Below, piece after piece: positions 17,511-25,500 of a stretch of 64,000 nt of DNA. This stretch comes from DAORHV01 sp964513925 (GTDB lineage: Bacteria; Patescibacteriota; Gracilibacteria; Peribacterales; Peribacteraceae), in contig CAZENR010000004.1 in NCBI GenBank assembly GCA_964513925.1, forward strand, positions 38,268 through 102,267, written 5' to 3'. The position numbers and the translations under genes are program-made. How positions within the stretch are numbered: position 1 is the stretch's first letter; the number at the start of each line of letters is the position of its first letter. Under the pieces are notes generated by a model. The model was not told the DNA's origin, ran no database searches, and saw only the letters and a program-made list of their open reading frames with translations.

Positions 17511-19949
17511 TTACTCCTGGAATTCCAAGATGAGCTTGGGTGCTAGCGCCGGAGCGCCGCTTGCACCTTCTTTGGAGTAGAAAGTGATGTTACCCGGATG
17601 GTTCTGGTTCACCTTTTGCACCAGCCAGCCATGCGTGGCACCATTCAGGACGTCTTGCGTTACGTTGAAACGGATTTCGCCACTCATGCCGTTGGTCACC
17701 GTAATGGTGGGTGCGGTGCGAGAGGCAATGTTGGCATCGCCGCCTTCCCAGTTACCGGTACAGTCTTTTTCGGTGTTTTCAATGGCGGTGTCGGTGGCGC
17801 ACTTCCATGTTGTGCCGCTGCCGCTGCCGCGCGTTGCTTCTGCTTCCGGAATGTTCCAGTCTTTACCGTTGCCTTCGGTCCAGGCGGTAAGCAGGCGTCG
17901 TACCTCTATGGGGTTGCCTTGCCCGCCCCAGTTGGCCGGTGGCGTGCCGCCAATACTGAAGACCAGCGTTGCCTTGCTTAGGTTGGCAAGATTTACGGAG
18001 CTTAAATCAAATTGCACCAGCGAACGCACGTCTCCTTTCTTGCGTACCAGGAGCATGGGGTTGGCACCCTCGTTTACGTTAGGTTTGCCCTCGCGCAAGA
18101 ATGCATCTTGCGTCAGCGCAGCTAAACGAATAGTGGCGCCAGGGCCTATGACCTGGGTAGTGGCGCCGATGTTCACCGTAATCGAGTCGGGGTTTTGCGC
18201 CGGAGCCGAGAACGCCGAATACCCGTCGAATCCAAGAGTGTTTCCTGCGTCGAACGTCGTAGTGGTGGTAATGCCGTCCGGAGCGACAAACGTGCTGTCC
18301 ACAACACCTTTTTCCACCGCAATGTGCGCGCTGCCGCACGTCACGTCTATCGCATCACCTGCGTCCAGCAAGCTCTGCGCCAGGTTTTGACAAACGCTGA
18401 CTTCGGCAGGAGTTGCCGGACCGCCGGTTTTTGCTTCTATGGAAACGCCCTGTGTTGCTTCGCTGTTGCCATCGTCTGCGTCATCTTCAATCACCAGGTT
18501 TTGGTCTGCACGGTCTACCACCGAACCATTGGTGATTCCGTTGTGCAGCTCGGCATCGCTGAATTCGTCGCTAAAGTTTTCCGGATAGACGTCGACTTCG
18601 TTATAAATTCCGTCGCCGTCGTTATCCTGCTTGTACTTGATCATAAAGCCATCCTGGCCACCGCCGCTCTGTTCTCCCGGAAAGGTGCCAAGCGTGTGGC
18701 CTATAGCGAAGACATGTTGCAGCGATCCGTCCAGCGCGACCGCGGTACCAGCATCGTCAAATGCGGTTCCTAGTTGCGTATCCCACACAGTTTGCCCGTT
18801 CCAGGTATCCAGCTTGCGTAAGAAGACATCCGTTCCGCCAGCATTGGTCTGGCCGGAGAACGTGCCATCGGTCGTGCCGGTAACGAATGCCAGGCGATGG
18901 CTGACCGCATGGCCGATGCCGTTTGCACTGTCGTCACCGCTTGTTCCAAACTGCGTTGTCCATTCGAATGCATTCTGGACGACGAAGGATTTTGCAAATG
19001 CATCCATGCCGCCAGCGTTGGTAAATCCGGGGAAGCTCCCTGCTGTTGCGCCGACCACAACTACCAGCTCGCCGCCATAGGTAAGAGCCGCTCCATTTCC
19101 TTGGTCATTTGCGGCGGTGCCAAATTGCACCAGGTCTACGGTGTTGCCAAGCTGCTGGTCAATGCGCACATAGAACGCATCGGTTCCGCCGGCACTAGTT
19201 TGTCCTGGCAGCGCGGATGTCGTGGTGCCAGCACCGGCAACTTCGCTAGCCGCATTTGCATAAATGCCGTTGATGACATCATCTCCGACCGAACCAAATT
19301 GATTGGCCCAAAAAATGTTGAGATCGGTCCCAAATCGCATCATAAATGCATCATCGCCGCCGGCGTTGGTTGCACCCGGGAACGCACCATTGGTCTTGCC
19401 GCCAATCAGCATGGCGCCGTTGCCGTACGTTGCCGCAAGCGGTACATCGTCTCCTTCGGTGCCGAATTGGCGAACATACGTATTGGCTGTCTCTAGTAGA
19501 GGGTCGTACTTGCGTATGAAGATGTCCGTTCCGCCAAGACTGGTTTCACCAGGGAAGACGCCGTTGGTATAACCGACCACATACACACCGGTGGAGTCCA
19601 TGGTCACGCCTGTGACGATATCGTCACTGGAAGTGCCGAATTGCTCGCTATAAAGCAAGTTGCCAGTCCGGTCGTACTTGCGAACCCACCCATCTACGCC
19701 GCCGGCATTCGTTTCACCCGACAACGCGCCATCGGTGGTGCCTACTATGAATGTATTTCCATCGTCGTCGACCGCACGTGCGCTTTCGGTACTGGCGGCG
19801 GTTGCGCCTATCTGTCGTATCCATGCCAGCTCGGGCGTTAGCGCCGCCAAGCTGATTTGTGGAGCCAGCATGCTGACTACCACACTTAGGGCGGCAAAGG
19901 CGCGAATCCCTCGCGACCTTGCCGCAACTGCATCTGAGATGTAAAACAT
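17511..19949 (-). CDS. SBBP beta-propeller protein with C-terminal DNRLRE-like domain
   Basis: An 812-aa exported protein. After a signal peptide (about 1-36) come about eight repeats of roughly 52 residues, of the form QFGT..DD...G......V.G.T.G.F.G.TNAGG.D.F.RK, the pattern of SBBP bacterial beta-propellers. A short Ca-binding-like DNDGDGIYNEVD segment and a linker follow. The last 180 residues (TQDAFLREGKPNVNEG to PKLILEFQE) look like the DNRLRE beta-sandwich found at the ends of secreted proteins. Probably a surface or secreted binding protein; no catalytic motif. It converges on the giant fibre gene. The start codon follows a pyrimidine-rich stretch without a Shine-Dalgarno. Confidence 0.75.
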   Translation of the reverse strand: MFYISDAVAARSRGIRAFAALSVVVSMLAPQISLAALTPELAWIRQIGATAASTESARAVDDDGNTFIVGTTDGALSGETNAGGVDGWVRKYDRTGNLLYSEQFGTSSDDIVTGVTMDSTGVYVVGYTNGVFPGETSLGGTDIFIRKYDPLLETANTYVRQFGTEGDDVPLAATYGNGAMLIGGKTNGAFPGATNAGGDDAFMMRFGTDLNIFWANQFGSVGDDVINGIYANAASEVAGAGTTTSALPGQTSAGGTDAFYVRIDQQLGNTVDLVQFGTAANDQGNGAALTYGGELVVVVGATAGSFPGFTNAGGMDAFAKSFVVQNAFEWTTQFGTSGDDSANGIGHAVSHRLAFVTGTTDGTFSGQTNAGGTDVFLRKLDTWNGQTVWDTQLGTAFDDAGTAVALDGSLQHVFAIGHTLGTFPGEQSGGGQDGFMIKYKQDNDGDGIYNEVDVYPENFSDEFSDAELHNGITNGSVVDRADQNLVIEDDADDGNSEATQGVSIEAKTGGPATPAEVSVCQNLAQSLLDAGDAIDVTCGSAHIAVEKGVVDSTFVAPDGITTTTTFDAGNTLGFDGYSAFSAPAQNPDSITVNIGATTQVIGPGATIRLAALTQDAFLREGKPNVNEGANPMLLVRKKGDVRSLVQFDLSSVNLANLSKATLVFSIGGTPPANWGGQGNPIEVRRLLTAWTEGNGKDWNIPEAEATRGSGSGTTWKCATDTAIENTEKDCTGNWEGGDANIASRTAPTITVTNGMSGEIRFNVTQDVLNGATHGWLVQKVNQNHPGNITFYSKEGASGAPALAPKLILEFQE

Positions 19950-20120
19950 AAAAAAAGAAAAAAGGAAGTAAATAAAAGGTAAAGTTAAACAGACAAAACT
20001 ATAGTTTTTCTTTTATTTAAAGCAAATGACGATTGAAATAAAAATGAGATTATGCAAATTTTAGAACTAATACAATTCCAACAAACAACCTACTTGCCCT
20101 CGTGCGCGACTACAGGGATC
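19950..20120. promoter_or_regulatory. AT-rich divergent promoter region
   Basis: This 171-nt AT-rich gap separates the divergent SBBP and beta-lactamase-like genes. Candidate -10 hexamers occur (for example TACAAT near 20074), but none has a convincing -35 partner, so I place no exact promoter. Confidence 0.35.
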
Positions 20121-21155
20121 ATGGAGGGCAACCTGCCCTATCAGCACTTGCTACGCGCCACAAAGCTAGGCACCGTTCTTGCTCTCGTAGTCGGAGTCTC
20201 TCTTGGTGTCTGGGGATATCACGAATGGCAGGAGTGGGGAGTCGGGACATGCACGCGATACTCGTTGCTCAATCCACTCGTGCAGTGCAATCCGAATGCC
20301 ACTGGCATATTTATGCCGGAATACGAAGAGTTCGAATTGCACCTAGAAGAATGGATCAATGCAGAGAAGGCATCCGGAAAAATCAAAGAAGGGGCCATCT
20401 ATTTTCGCGATCTGCAGGGCGGGCCCTGGTTCGGCGTGAACGAAGATGCCGAATTCACGCCGGCGAGCCTATTCAAGGTTCCGCTATTGATCGCTATTTT
20501 GCGGGCATCTCAAGAAGATCCTCAGTTGCTCAAGCAGGAAATCATCATGTCAGGTGCGTATTTGGGGATCAGCAATGTCGAGCATCCAGATGCCGAGACG
20601 TTGCAGCCCGGCACCCCGTATACCGTGGAGCAATTACTGGAGAAGATGGTTGTCTATTCGGACAATGCATCGGCAGATATGCTGAAGAATCTACTGCAGG
20701 TACTAGATGAGCGCGGCAGCCTTCTGTCCCTGGTGTACAAAGAGCTGGGTATGTATTCAGCTGCTGTAGATCATATACTTACGGTAAAGAGTTACTCAGC
20801 GTTATTCCGCGTCCTCTACAACGGTCGCTACTTAAAGCCTGACATGTCTCAAAAAGCGCTCGATATGCTAAGTCGCTCCGCATATACCCATGCATTGGTT
20901 GCCGGAGTACCGCCTGGAATCGTGGTAGCGCATAAATTCGGCATTCGGGATTTTGAGAATGAGACGGAGAAGCAATTCCACGACTGTGGGATTGTGTACT
21001 ACCCAAAGCGCGCATATCTACTATGCGTCATGACCCGCAGCGACAATGTGCAAAACGGAATCGAGTTCATTCAAGAGGCATCACGCAGGACCTACGAGCA
21101 AGTGGATGCCCGCATGCGTGCCGAGAATAGCCAATCTGCTTCTGCGCGGAACTAG
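20121..21155 (+). CDS. Class A beta-lactamase-fold serine hydrolase
   Basis: A 344-aa membrane-anchored protein: N-terminal transmembrane helix (about 15-33), then a penicillin-binding fold. Motifs in order are SxxK as S116-LF-K119, SDN as S180-D181-N182, and H271-K-F-G in place of KTG/KSG. The order and spacing match class A beta-lactamases, but no clear ExxLN omega-loop motif is visible and the KTG threonine is Phe. It may be a peptidoglycan-directed hydrolase or inactive binder instead of an antibiotic-resistance enzyme. An alternative ATG at 20052 would add 23 residues; 20121 gives a normal anchor. It stands inside the surface-protein block. Confidence 0.72.
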   Translation: MEGNLPYQHLLRATKLGTVLALVVGVSLGVWGYHEWQEWGVGTCTRYSLLNPLVQCNPNATGIFMPEYEEFELHLEEWINAEKASGKIKEGAIYFRDLQGGPWFGVNEDAEFTPASLFKVPLLIAILRASQEDPQLLKQEIIMSGAYLGISNVEHPDAETLQPGTPYTVEQLLEKMVVYSDNASADMLKNLLQVLDERGSLLSLVYKELGMYSAAVDHILTVKSYSALFRVLYNGRYLKPDMSQKALDMLSRSAYTHALVAGVPPGIVVAHKFGIRDFENETEKQFHDCGIVYYPKRAYLLCVMTRSDNVQNGIEFIQEASRRTYEQVDARMRAENSQSASARN

Positions 21156-21173
21156 GCACAATTCCCTACAACG

Positions 21174-21198
21174 AAAAACCCCTCCTGACCTGGAGGGG
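21174..21198. terminator. Bidirectional terminator between convergent genes
   Basis: Stem 21179-21185/21192-21198 (CCCCTCC with GGAGGGG), 6-nt loop. On the minus strand it is followed by five T residues (21178-21174), making a strong terminator for the 582-aa fibre gene. On the plus strand the tail is weaker. Confidence 0.8.
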
Positions 21199-21199
21199 C

Positions 21200-21223
21200 T
21201 TCTCGTTTGAAGAAAGTGTTCGC
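21200..21223 (-). promoter_or_regulatory. 3'UTR segment complementary to the S-layer mRNA start
   Basis: These 24 nt on the plus strand are identical to 52226-52249 (codons 3-11 of the S-layer gene). A further 8 nt (21234-21241) match 52260-52267 at the same distance. The fibre-gene transcript runs on the minus strand and so carries the antisense copy, just before its terminator. A trans-acting role is inference. Confidence 0.6.
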
Positions 21224-21234
21224 TAGGGTTAGAG

Positions 21235-22983
21235 CTACGGCAGCGTGTTCTCGAAGTTGAGGTTAATGAAGCCTGCTGCGGCGTAGGCATTCGTCGTGTT
21301 ATCGGATGCCAGCTTTACGTAGATGGTAATGTAGCCCTTGGGCGTCCATGTGCCGCCGCTTTGCGGGCCGGTGATTTCGGCCGTGGTGAATGCGGTGTTA
21401 GCCAGGTTCTCGCCGCCGGTCAGTGGGCGCTCTACGCCTGCCGTGTCCTTAATGCGGATGGAGACATAGTTGTTGGAGTTGGAAGCGACACCGGTCTTGT
21501 AGCGCAGGACAATCGGCCTGACTGGGTCCCAGCTGGAGAAGTTGTCTGGCAGACGTACGCGGGTGGAGATCCAGTACTGCTGCACCGTGCCCTTGCTGGA
21601 AGACCAGCGGTAGGTGTTGTCCAGAGCGGTGGTACCGCCGGAGAGCGTCATTTGACCAATGTAGCTGGCTCCGCTGGCGAAGTAGATGGCGCCTGCGTAT
21701 TCCGGGTGCAGCGAGATGATCTGGCCGCTGCCGTTGCTACCGGCACCGGTTTGGTCCGTGGCACACTCGAACTTGTCGGTTGCGGCGTTGTACACCAACT
21801 TCTGCGTTGCGCTGTTACAGCTGGCGAGACCAAAGCCTTCGATCGTGGAACCCGAGAGCGCGCTCTCAATGGTGAGCGAGCCGGACATGGTGTGCGTGCC
21901 GTTGCCCGAAATCTTGAGCGTGGTACCGGAAATGGTTCCGTTTACGTCCAAGTCGTCGGACAGGTAGAACTTGTCGGCGGTGTTCAGCCAGGTCAGCGCC
22001 TCGTTGGTACCGTCGCTGCCAAAGGTCAGCGCGACGTCGGTTGCGGTCTGGTCGTCGTTCAGCGTCAAGTTGCTGTCGGTGCGGACTGCGCCGGATACGG
22101 CCAACGGGCCATGTACCTCGGCAAGGCCGTCGATGCGCAGCGAGGAACCGGACAGGTTGCCCACAACGCTTACGTCATCCGAGAACTGGAACTTGTCGGC
22201 GGTGTTCAACCAGGTGATGGTTTCGTTGGTGCCGTCGCTTCCAAAGGTAAATACGGCGTCTGCGGCGGTCTGGTCGTCGTTGATCGTCAGGTTGCCGTCA
22301 CCACGAATGGCGCCGGATACGGCCAACGGGCCATGTACCTCGGCAAGACCGTCGATGCGCAGCGAGGAACCGGACAGGTTGCCCACAACGCTTACGTCAT
22401 CCGAGAACTGGAACTTGTCGGCGGTGTCGAGCCAGGTGAGCGTTTCGTCCGTGCCGCTATTCATAAAGGTAAGCGTCACGTTGGTTGCAGCGTCGTCGCC
22501 GCCCAAGGTGAGGTCGCCTTCAGTAAGAATGGAGCCGGTTACGGACAAGGAGCCGTTTACATCGGCGTTACCAGAAACGCGCAGCGTCTGGCCGGACAAT
22601 ACGGTCTTGGCAGTAATCCTGCTCATGCCGGTAATGGCACCGGTAACCGTGAGCTGTCCGCCGATGGTGGCGTTATGGTCGACGTTCAAGTTCGAACCCG
22701 ACATGGTTCCCAGTACGCTGATACCGTGCGAGAACTGGAACTTATTGGTTGTCAGGAACTTAATGAACTGCGTAGTCAGACCAAACCGCAACTCGATGTC
22801 GGTCGTGCCGTCACCGCGGTCGATCATTTGGAAGGACTCCGTGTTCACCAGCAGCGTGGGGTTCCAGCTGGACTGGGCGCCGGCAGACTGGGCGAAGCTG
22901 GCAAATGCCAGCATGCCTACAGCAGCGCCAGCCAAGACTTTAGAGGCCTGAGCGGCGAGCCGGGAGGGAGATAAGGTGTTCAT
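21235..22983 (-). CDS. Secreted fibre-like repeat protein (582 aa)
   Basis: Paralogue of the 751-aa protein: signal peptide ending about AGAQ, then SSWNPTLLVNTESFQ, then 74-residue modules (222-bp units at 22088-22309 and 22310-22531 on the plus scale). It ends in a C-terminal domain of about 150 residues, shared with the protein at 23180, that contains TWTPKGY and alternating beta strands. Start MNTLSPSRL is chosen to give a standard signal peptide; a promoter (TTGTAC, 18 nt, TATACT) lies about 20 nt upstream. Probably a surface fibre; function unknown. Its 3'UTR contains the segment complementary to the S-layer mRNA. Confidence 0.72.
   Translation of the reverse strand: MNTLSPSRLAAQASKVLAGAAVGMLAFASFAQSAGAQSSWNPTLLVNTESFQMIDRGDGTTDIELRFGLTTQFIKFLTTNKFQFSHGISVLGTMSGSNLNVDHNATIGGQLTVTGAITGMSRITAKTVLSGQTLRVSGNADVNGSLSVTGSILTEGDLTLGGDDAATNVTLTFMNSGTDETLTWLDTADKFQFSDDVSVVGNLSGSSLRIDGLAEVHGPLAVSGAIRGDGNLTINDDQTAADAVFTFGSDGTNETITWLNTADKFQFSDDVSVVGNLSGSSLRIDGLAEVHGPLAVSGAVRTDSNLTLNDDQTATDVALTFGSDGTNEALTWLNTADKFYLSDDLDVNGTISGTTLKISGNGTHTMSGSLTIESALSGSTIEGFGLASCNSATQKLVYNAATDKFECATDQTGAGSNGSGQIISLHPEYAGAIYFASGASYIGQMTLSGGTTALDNTYRWSSSKGTVQQYWISTRVRLPDNFSSWDPVRPIVLRYKTGVASNSNNYVSIRIKDTAGVERPLTGGENLANTAFTTAEITGPQSGGTWTPKGYITIYVKLASDNTTNAYAAAGFINLNFENTLP
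22088..22440 (-). repeat. Near-identical 222-bp repeats, also shared inverted with 10.65 kb
   Basis: The blocks from 22088 and 22310 are nearly identical over about 125 nt (period 222). Both match 10650-10740 in opposite orientation, making inverted repeats about 11.5 kb apart. Confidence 0.8.
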
Positions 22984-23004
22984 ATGGGTTTTGGGTATCG
23001 TGTT

Positions 23005-23034
23005 AGTATAGCAGAGAATAAGGTGAGTGTACAA
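23005..23034 (-). promoter_or_regulatory. Promoter of the 582-aa fibre gene
   Basis: Minus strand: TTGTAC (23034-23029), 18-nt spacer, TATACT (23010-23005). The transcript would have a leader of about 15-20 nt before ATG 22983, without a Shine-Dalgarno. Confidence 0.6.
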
Positions 23035-23179
23035 TTGGCTTATCTTGACTAACTTGTAGAATATATTATGATAACAAATGGGGACGGAGAGGAAATTTTG
23101 CGGATAAGCATAGGTTTTGATGGGTAGGAAGTGGGAGAAGCGGGGTTATTGACTGCTATATATAAAGGTGTTGTAAATA

Positions 23180-25498
23180 TTATTGGGGACGGAGATCCAC
23201 GTACTGCATCTTCAGCGTGCCAATGTGTACCTGGAAGCTGTCTTTGGCATAGCTGCGGATGCGTACCAAGAATTCCTGTCCCGGCGTCCACGTGCCGCCG
23301 CTCATTTCTGCGTTCACAGTCGTCCAGCTGGTGTTGGCCAAACCGGTGACGGAACCGGACATACTCACCGGCACGCCGTTGGTGTCGTAGATCTGAATGT
23401 CCAACTTATTCGCGGCGTTGCTGGCATTGGTGGTGCGGTACGTCAGGCTGAACGGATTGTTGGCGCCGTCGGTCTTCCAGCGGACGAAGTTATTGGACAG
23501 GTGCACGCGTACCAAAATGTCGTAGTCTTGCAGCGTGGCTTTGGTGCTGTTCCAGTTGTAGTAGTTGCCGAGCGTGGAGTTGTCATGGCTTACCTGCAGC
23601 TGGCCAATGTTGTCCGTGCCGTCGCCCTGGTAGCTGGCATGCTCATACTCGGGGCTAAAGACCAGCTGCATGGAAGTCTCGCGGTCATCGCTGTTGAGCA
23701 CGCGGCGGTCGAGCATGGTGGTGACGTTGCTTCCATCGGTGTTTACTTCCGCAACCGGAATGTACGACTCGTCGGTCGGGTAGCCGCTGGTGCGTACGGT
23801 CAGTCCTCCGGAGCCGAAGAACACGTAGTTAGTGGTGTTGGCGGCCACAGCCACGCCAGTAGCGCCGGCGTAGTTCACGACGCTGCCGTTTAGGCGGTAG
23901 CTGCCGCCGGAGACACCAATGGTCAGACCGGCACCGGCGAATGCCTTCAGTGCTCCGGTGGAACTTTGCAATGCGCTCAAGTTCACTCCATTAATGAGGC
24001 CGGTGACCGTAAGGTCTCCCTGGATGCGCACGTCATCATTGAAGTTGAAGCGTCCGTTGGTAATGTCGTATGTCAGCTGCTTGGCAATTGTGGTGCCGAA
24101 CTGCAGTACTACCTCTGTAGTAGCGGAGTTGTCGCTATCCAAGACAAAGGTGTTGGCGTTCGTGCCACCCGGGATCGTGCTCTTGGGCAAGAATCCGCTG
24201 AGATCCAAGACCGGAATGTTGAAGCTGCCGGTACCGGTGTCATGCTGGTCGAGCAAGTCGGCGTTGCGTGCAAACGGAACTGCCGTCACTTGAGAGCGAT
24301 CCTTGGCGGCATCGCTGCCGTTTACGTCTAGCAGTTCGTATGCGGTGTCCGGAGCGCCTGCGTTCTTTACTTCTACTTGCAGGTGCAGACTGGTGAGCGT
24401 GCTTACCGGCAGGTTGGCCAGGTTCACAAGTGACGTTACGCTGCCAAGTTCGACTGCGAAGTATCCTTGTGCGTTCGGCGTCACGTTCTGCACCTCGGTC
24501 CAGCCGACGTAGTTGGTGGCACCGGTGTTAATTGCGCCCGTTGCGGTGACATCGGTCGTTACGTAGTCCGCACTCTTCCAGTAGCTGAAGCGGATGGTGA
24601 CCGGCGTGCTGATGGGCGAGCCGCTGCTGTTCAGCAAGTTGCCCTTGTAGGTGCGCAGCAGCGGAGTGGTGTCGTTGGCGGCATGAGCCGACAGCGGTAC
24701 GCCGAGCAGGATGATGCTGACAACGAAGGACAGCAGTACGCCGATGACGCACAAGATGTATGCACGGTTGCTCTGCTTGCGCAGGTACTTGCGGATGACC
24801 TTGCGCTTTGCGTATGTCAGAGCGCCGCCTCCTGCAGCCAGAGGTACGACAATCAACAGCCACAACAACCAAGTCCAGTTGCCTCCGGTCGGTGCGGCGC
24901 TGTGCAACACAGCCGGGGGACACAGCGGATCAACGGCATCGAAGTAGCGTAGCGAGAGCGTGTTGCTGCTTGCCGCAACATCCGTCGATAGCGGCGGCAA
25001 TGCAGGCAGGCCGACAGAAGCGGCACTGGAAGAACTCTGTACCGCAGGAATGCTAGCCGCGCTGGAACTTGCTGCCGGGCGCGGGCGGCGAGAGCTGGAG
25101 CTGCTGGATGCGGAGCTTGGCTTGGCAGAGGAGCTCACGCTGGAAGCACTGCTGCTTGCACTGGAACGCGGGCCGTACTCGCCGCCTCCCACACCGCTGC
25201 CTCCGCCTCCGGTAGAGCCACCGCTCGCACCGCCGGCGCCGCTACTGCTGCTGGTGCTACTAGAACTTGTAACCGGTCCGGTGGTAATGACGAACGTGTT
25301 GCTGGTGAGCACCGAGTTGTTCCACGTCATGCCGTCGTTGACATGCTGGAACGATGTGCTGGTGCCCGGAGCTCCAGTCGTGAAGTGACCGTAGTCTTCC
25401 TGCAGCTGGAACGAAGCGCTCTGCTGCGCCCATGCGCCCGGTGCACTCAGTGCGAGTGCCAGGACCGCCATGCCGATGGTGGCGAAGAAGCGACGCAT
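23180..25498 (-). CDS. Surface protein with internal membrane hairpin and second signal-like segment (772 aa)
   Basis: Reads like two exported proteins fused in frame. Residues 1-25 are a signal peptide, 26-75 a short domain and 76-160 a Ser/Gly/Ala-rich linker. A transmembrane helix (about 207-228), a Lys/Arg-rich segment and a second helix (about 246-270) ending in SAHA|AND, like a signal peptidase site, come next. The remaining 500 residues hold one fibre module (TTEVVLQFGT...FNFNDDVRIQGDLTVTG) and the C-terminal domain shared with the 582-aa protein. It could be processed so that the distal 500 residues are released; this is inference. It starts 2 nt after the HTH gene's stop, so the two are probably co-transcribed. 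Confidence 0.65.
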   Translation of the reverse strand: MRRFFATIGMAVLALALSAPGAWAQQSASFQLQEDYGHFTTGAPGTSTSFQHVNDGMTWNNSVLTSNTFVITTGPVTSSSSTSSSSGAGGASGGSTGGGGSGVGGGEYGPRSSASSSASSVSSSAKPSSASSSSSSRRPRPAASSSAASIPAVQSSSSAASVGLPALPPLSTDVAASSNTLSLRYFDAVDPLCPPAVLHSAAPTGGNWTWLLWLLIVVPLAAGGGALTYAKRKVIRKYLRKQSNRAYILCVIGVLLSFVVSIILLGVPLSAHAANDTTPLLRTYKGNLLNSSGSPISTPVTIRFSYWKSADYVTTDVTATGAINTGATNYVGWTEVQNVTPNAQGYFAVELGSVTSLVNLANLPVSTLTSLHLQVEVKNAGAPDTAYELLDVNGSDAAKDRSQVTAVPFARNADLLDQHDTGTGSFNIPVLDLSGFLPKSTIPGGTNANTFVLDSDNSATTEVVLQFGTTIAKQLTYDITNGRFNFNDDVRIQGDLTVTGLINGVNLSALQSSTGALKAFAGAGLTIGVSGGSYRLNGSVVNYAGATGVAVAANTTNYVFFGSGGLTVRTSGYPTDESYIPVAEVNTDGSNVTTMLDRRVLNSDDRETSMQLVFSPEYEHASYQGDGTDNIGQLQVSHDNSTLGNYYNWNSTKATLQDYDILVRVHLSNNFVRWKTDGANNPFSLTYRTTNASNAANKLDIQIYDTNGVPVSMSGSVTGLANTSWTTVNAEMSGGTWTPGQEFLVRIRSYAKDSFQVHIGTLKMQYVDLRPQ

Positions 25499-25500
25499 GG

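Noticed and set aside
21361..22974. 537-codon plus-strand frame over the fibre gene, and similar ones at 11259-12572 and 17584-18390
   Set aside because: Shadows of repeat-rich sense genes with biased codons; no recognisable protein features.
10206..25498. Prophage, because of tail-fibre-like proteins
   Set aside because: No capsid, terminase, integrase, lysis or other tail genes; every fibre protein has a signal peptide, which phage tail fibres lack.
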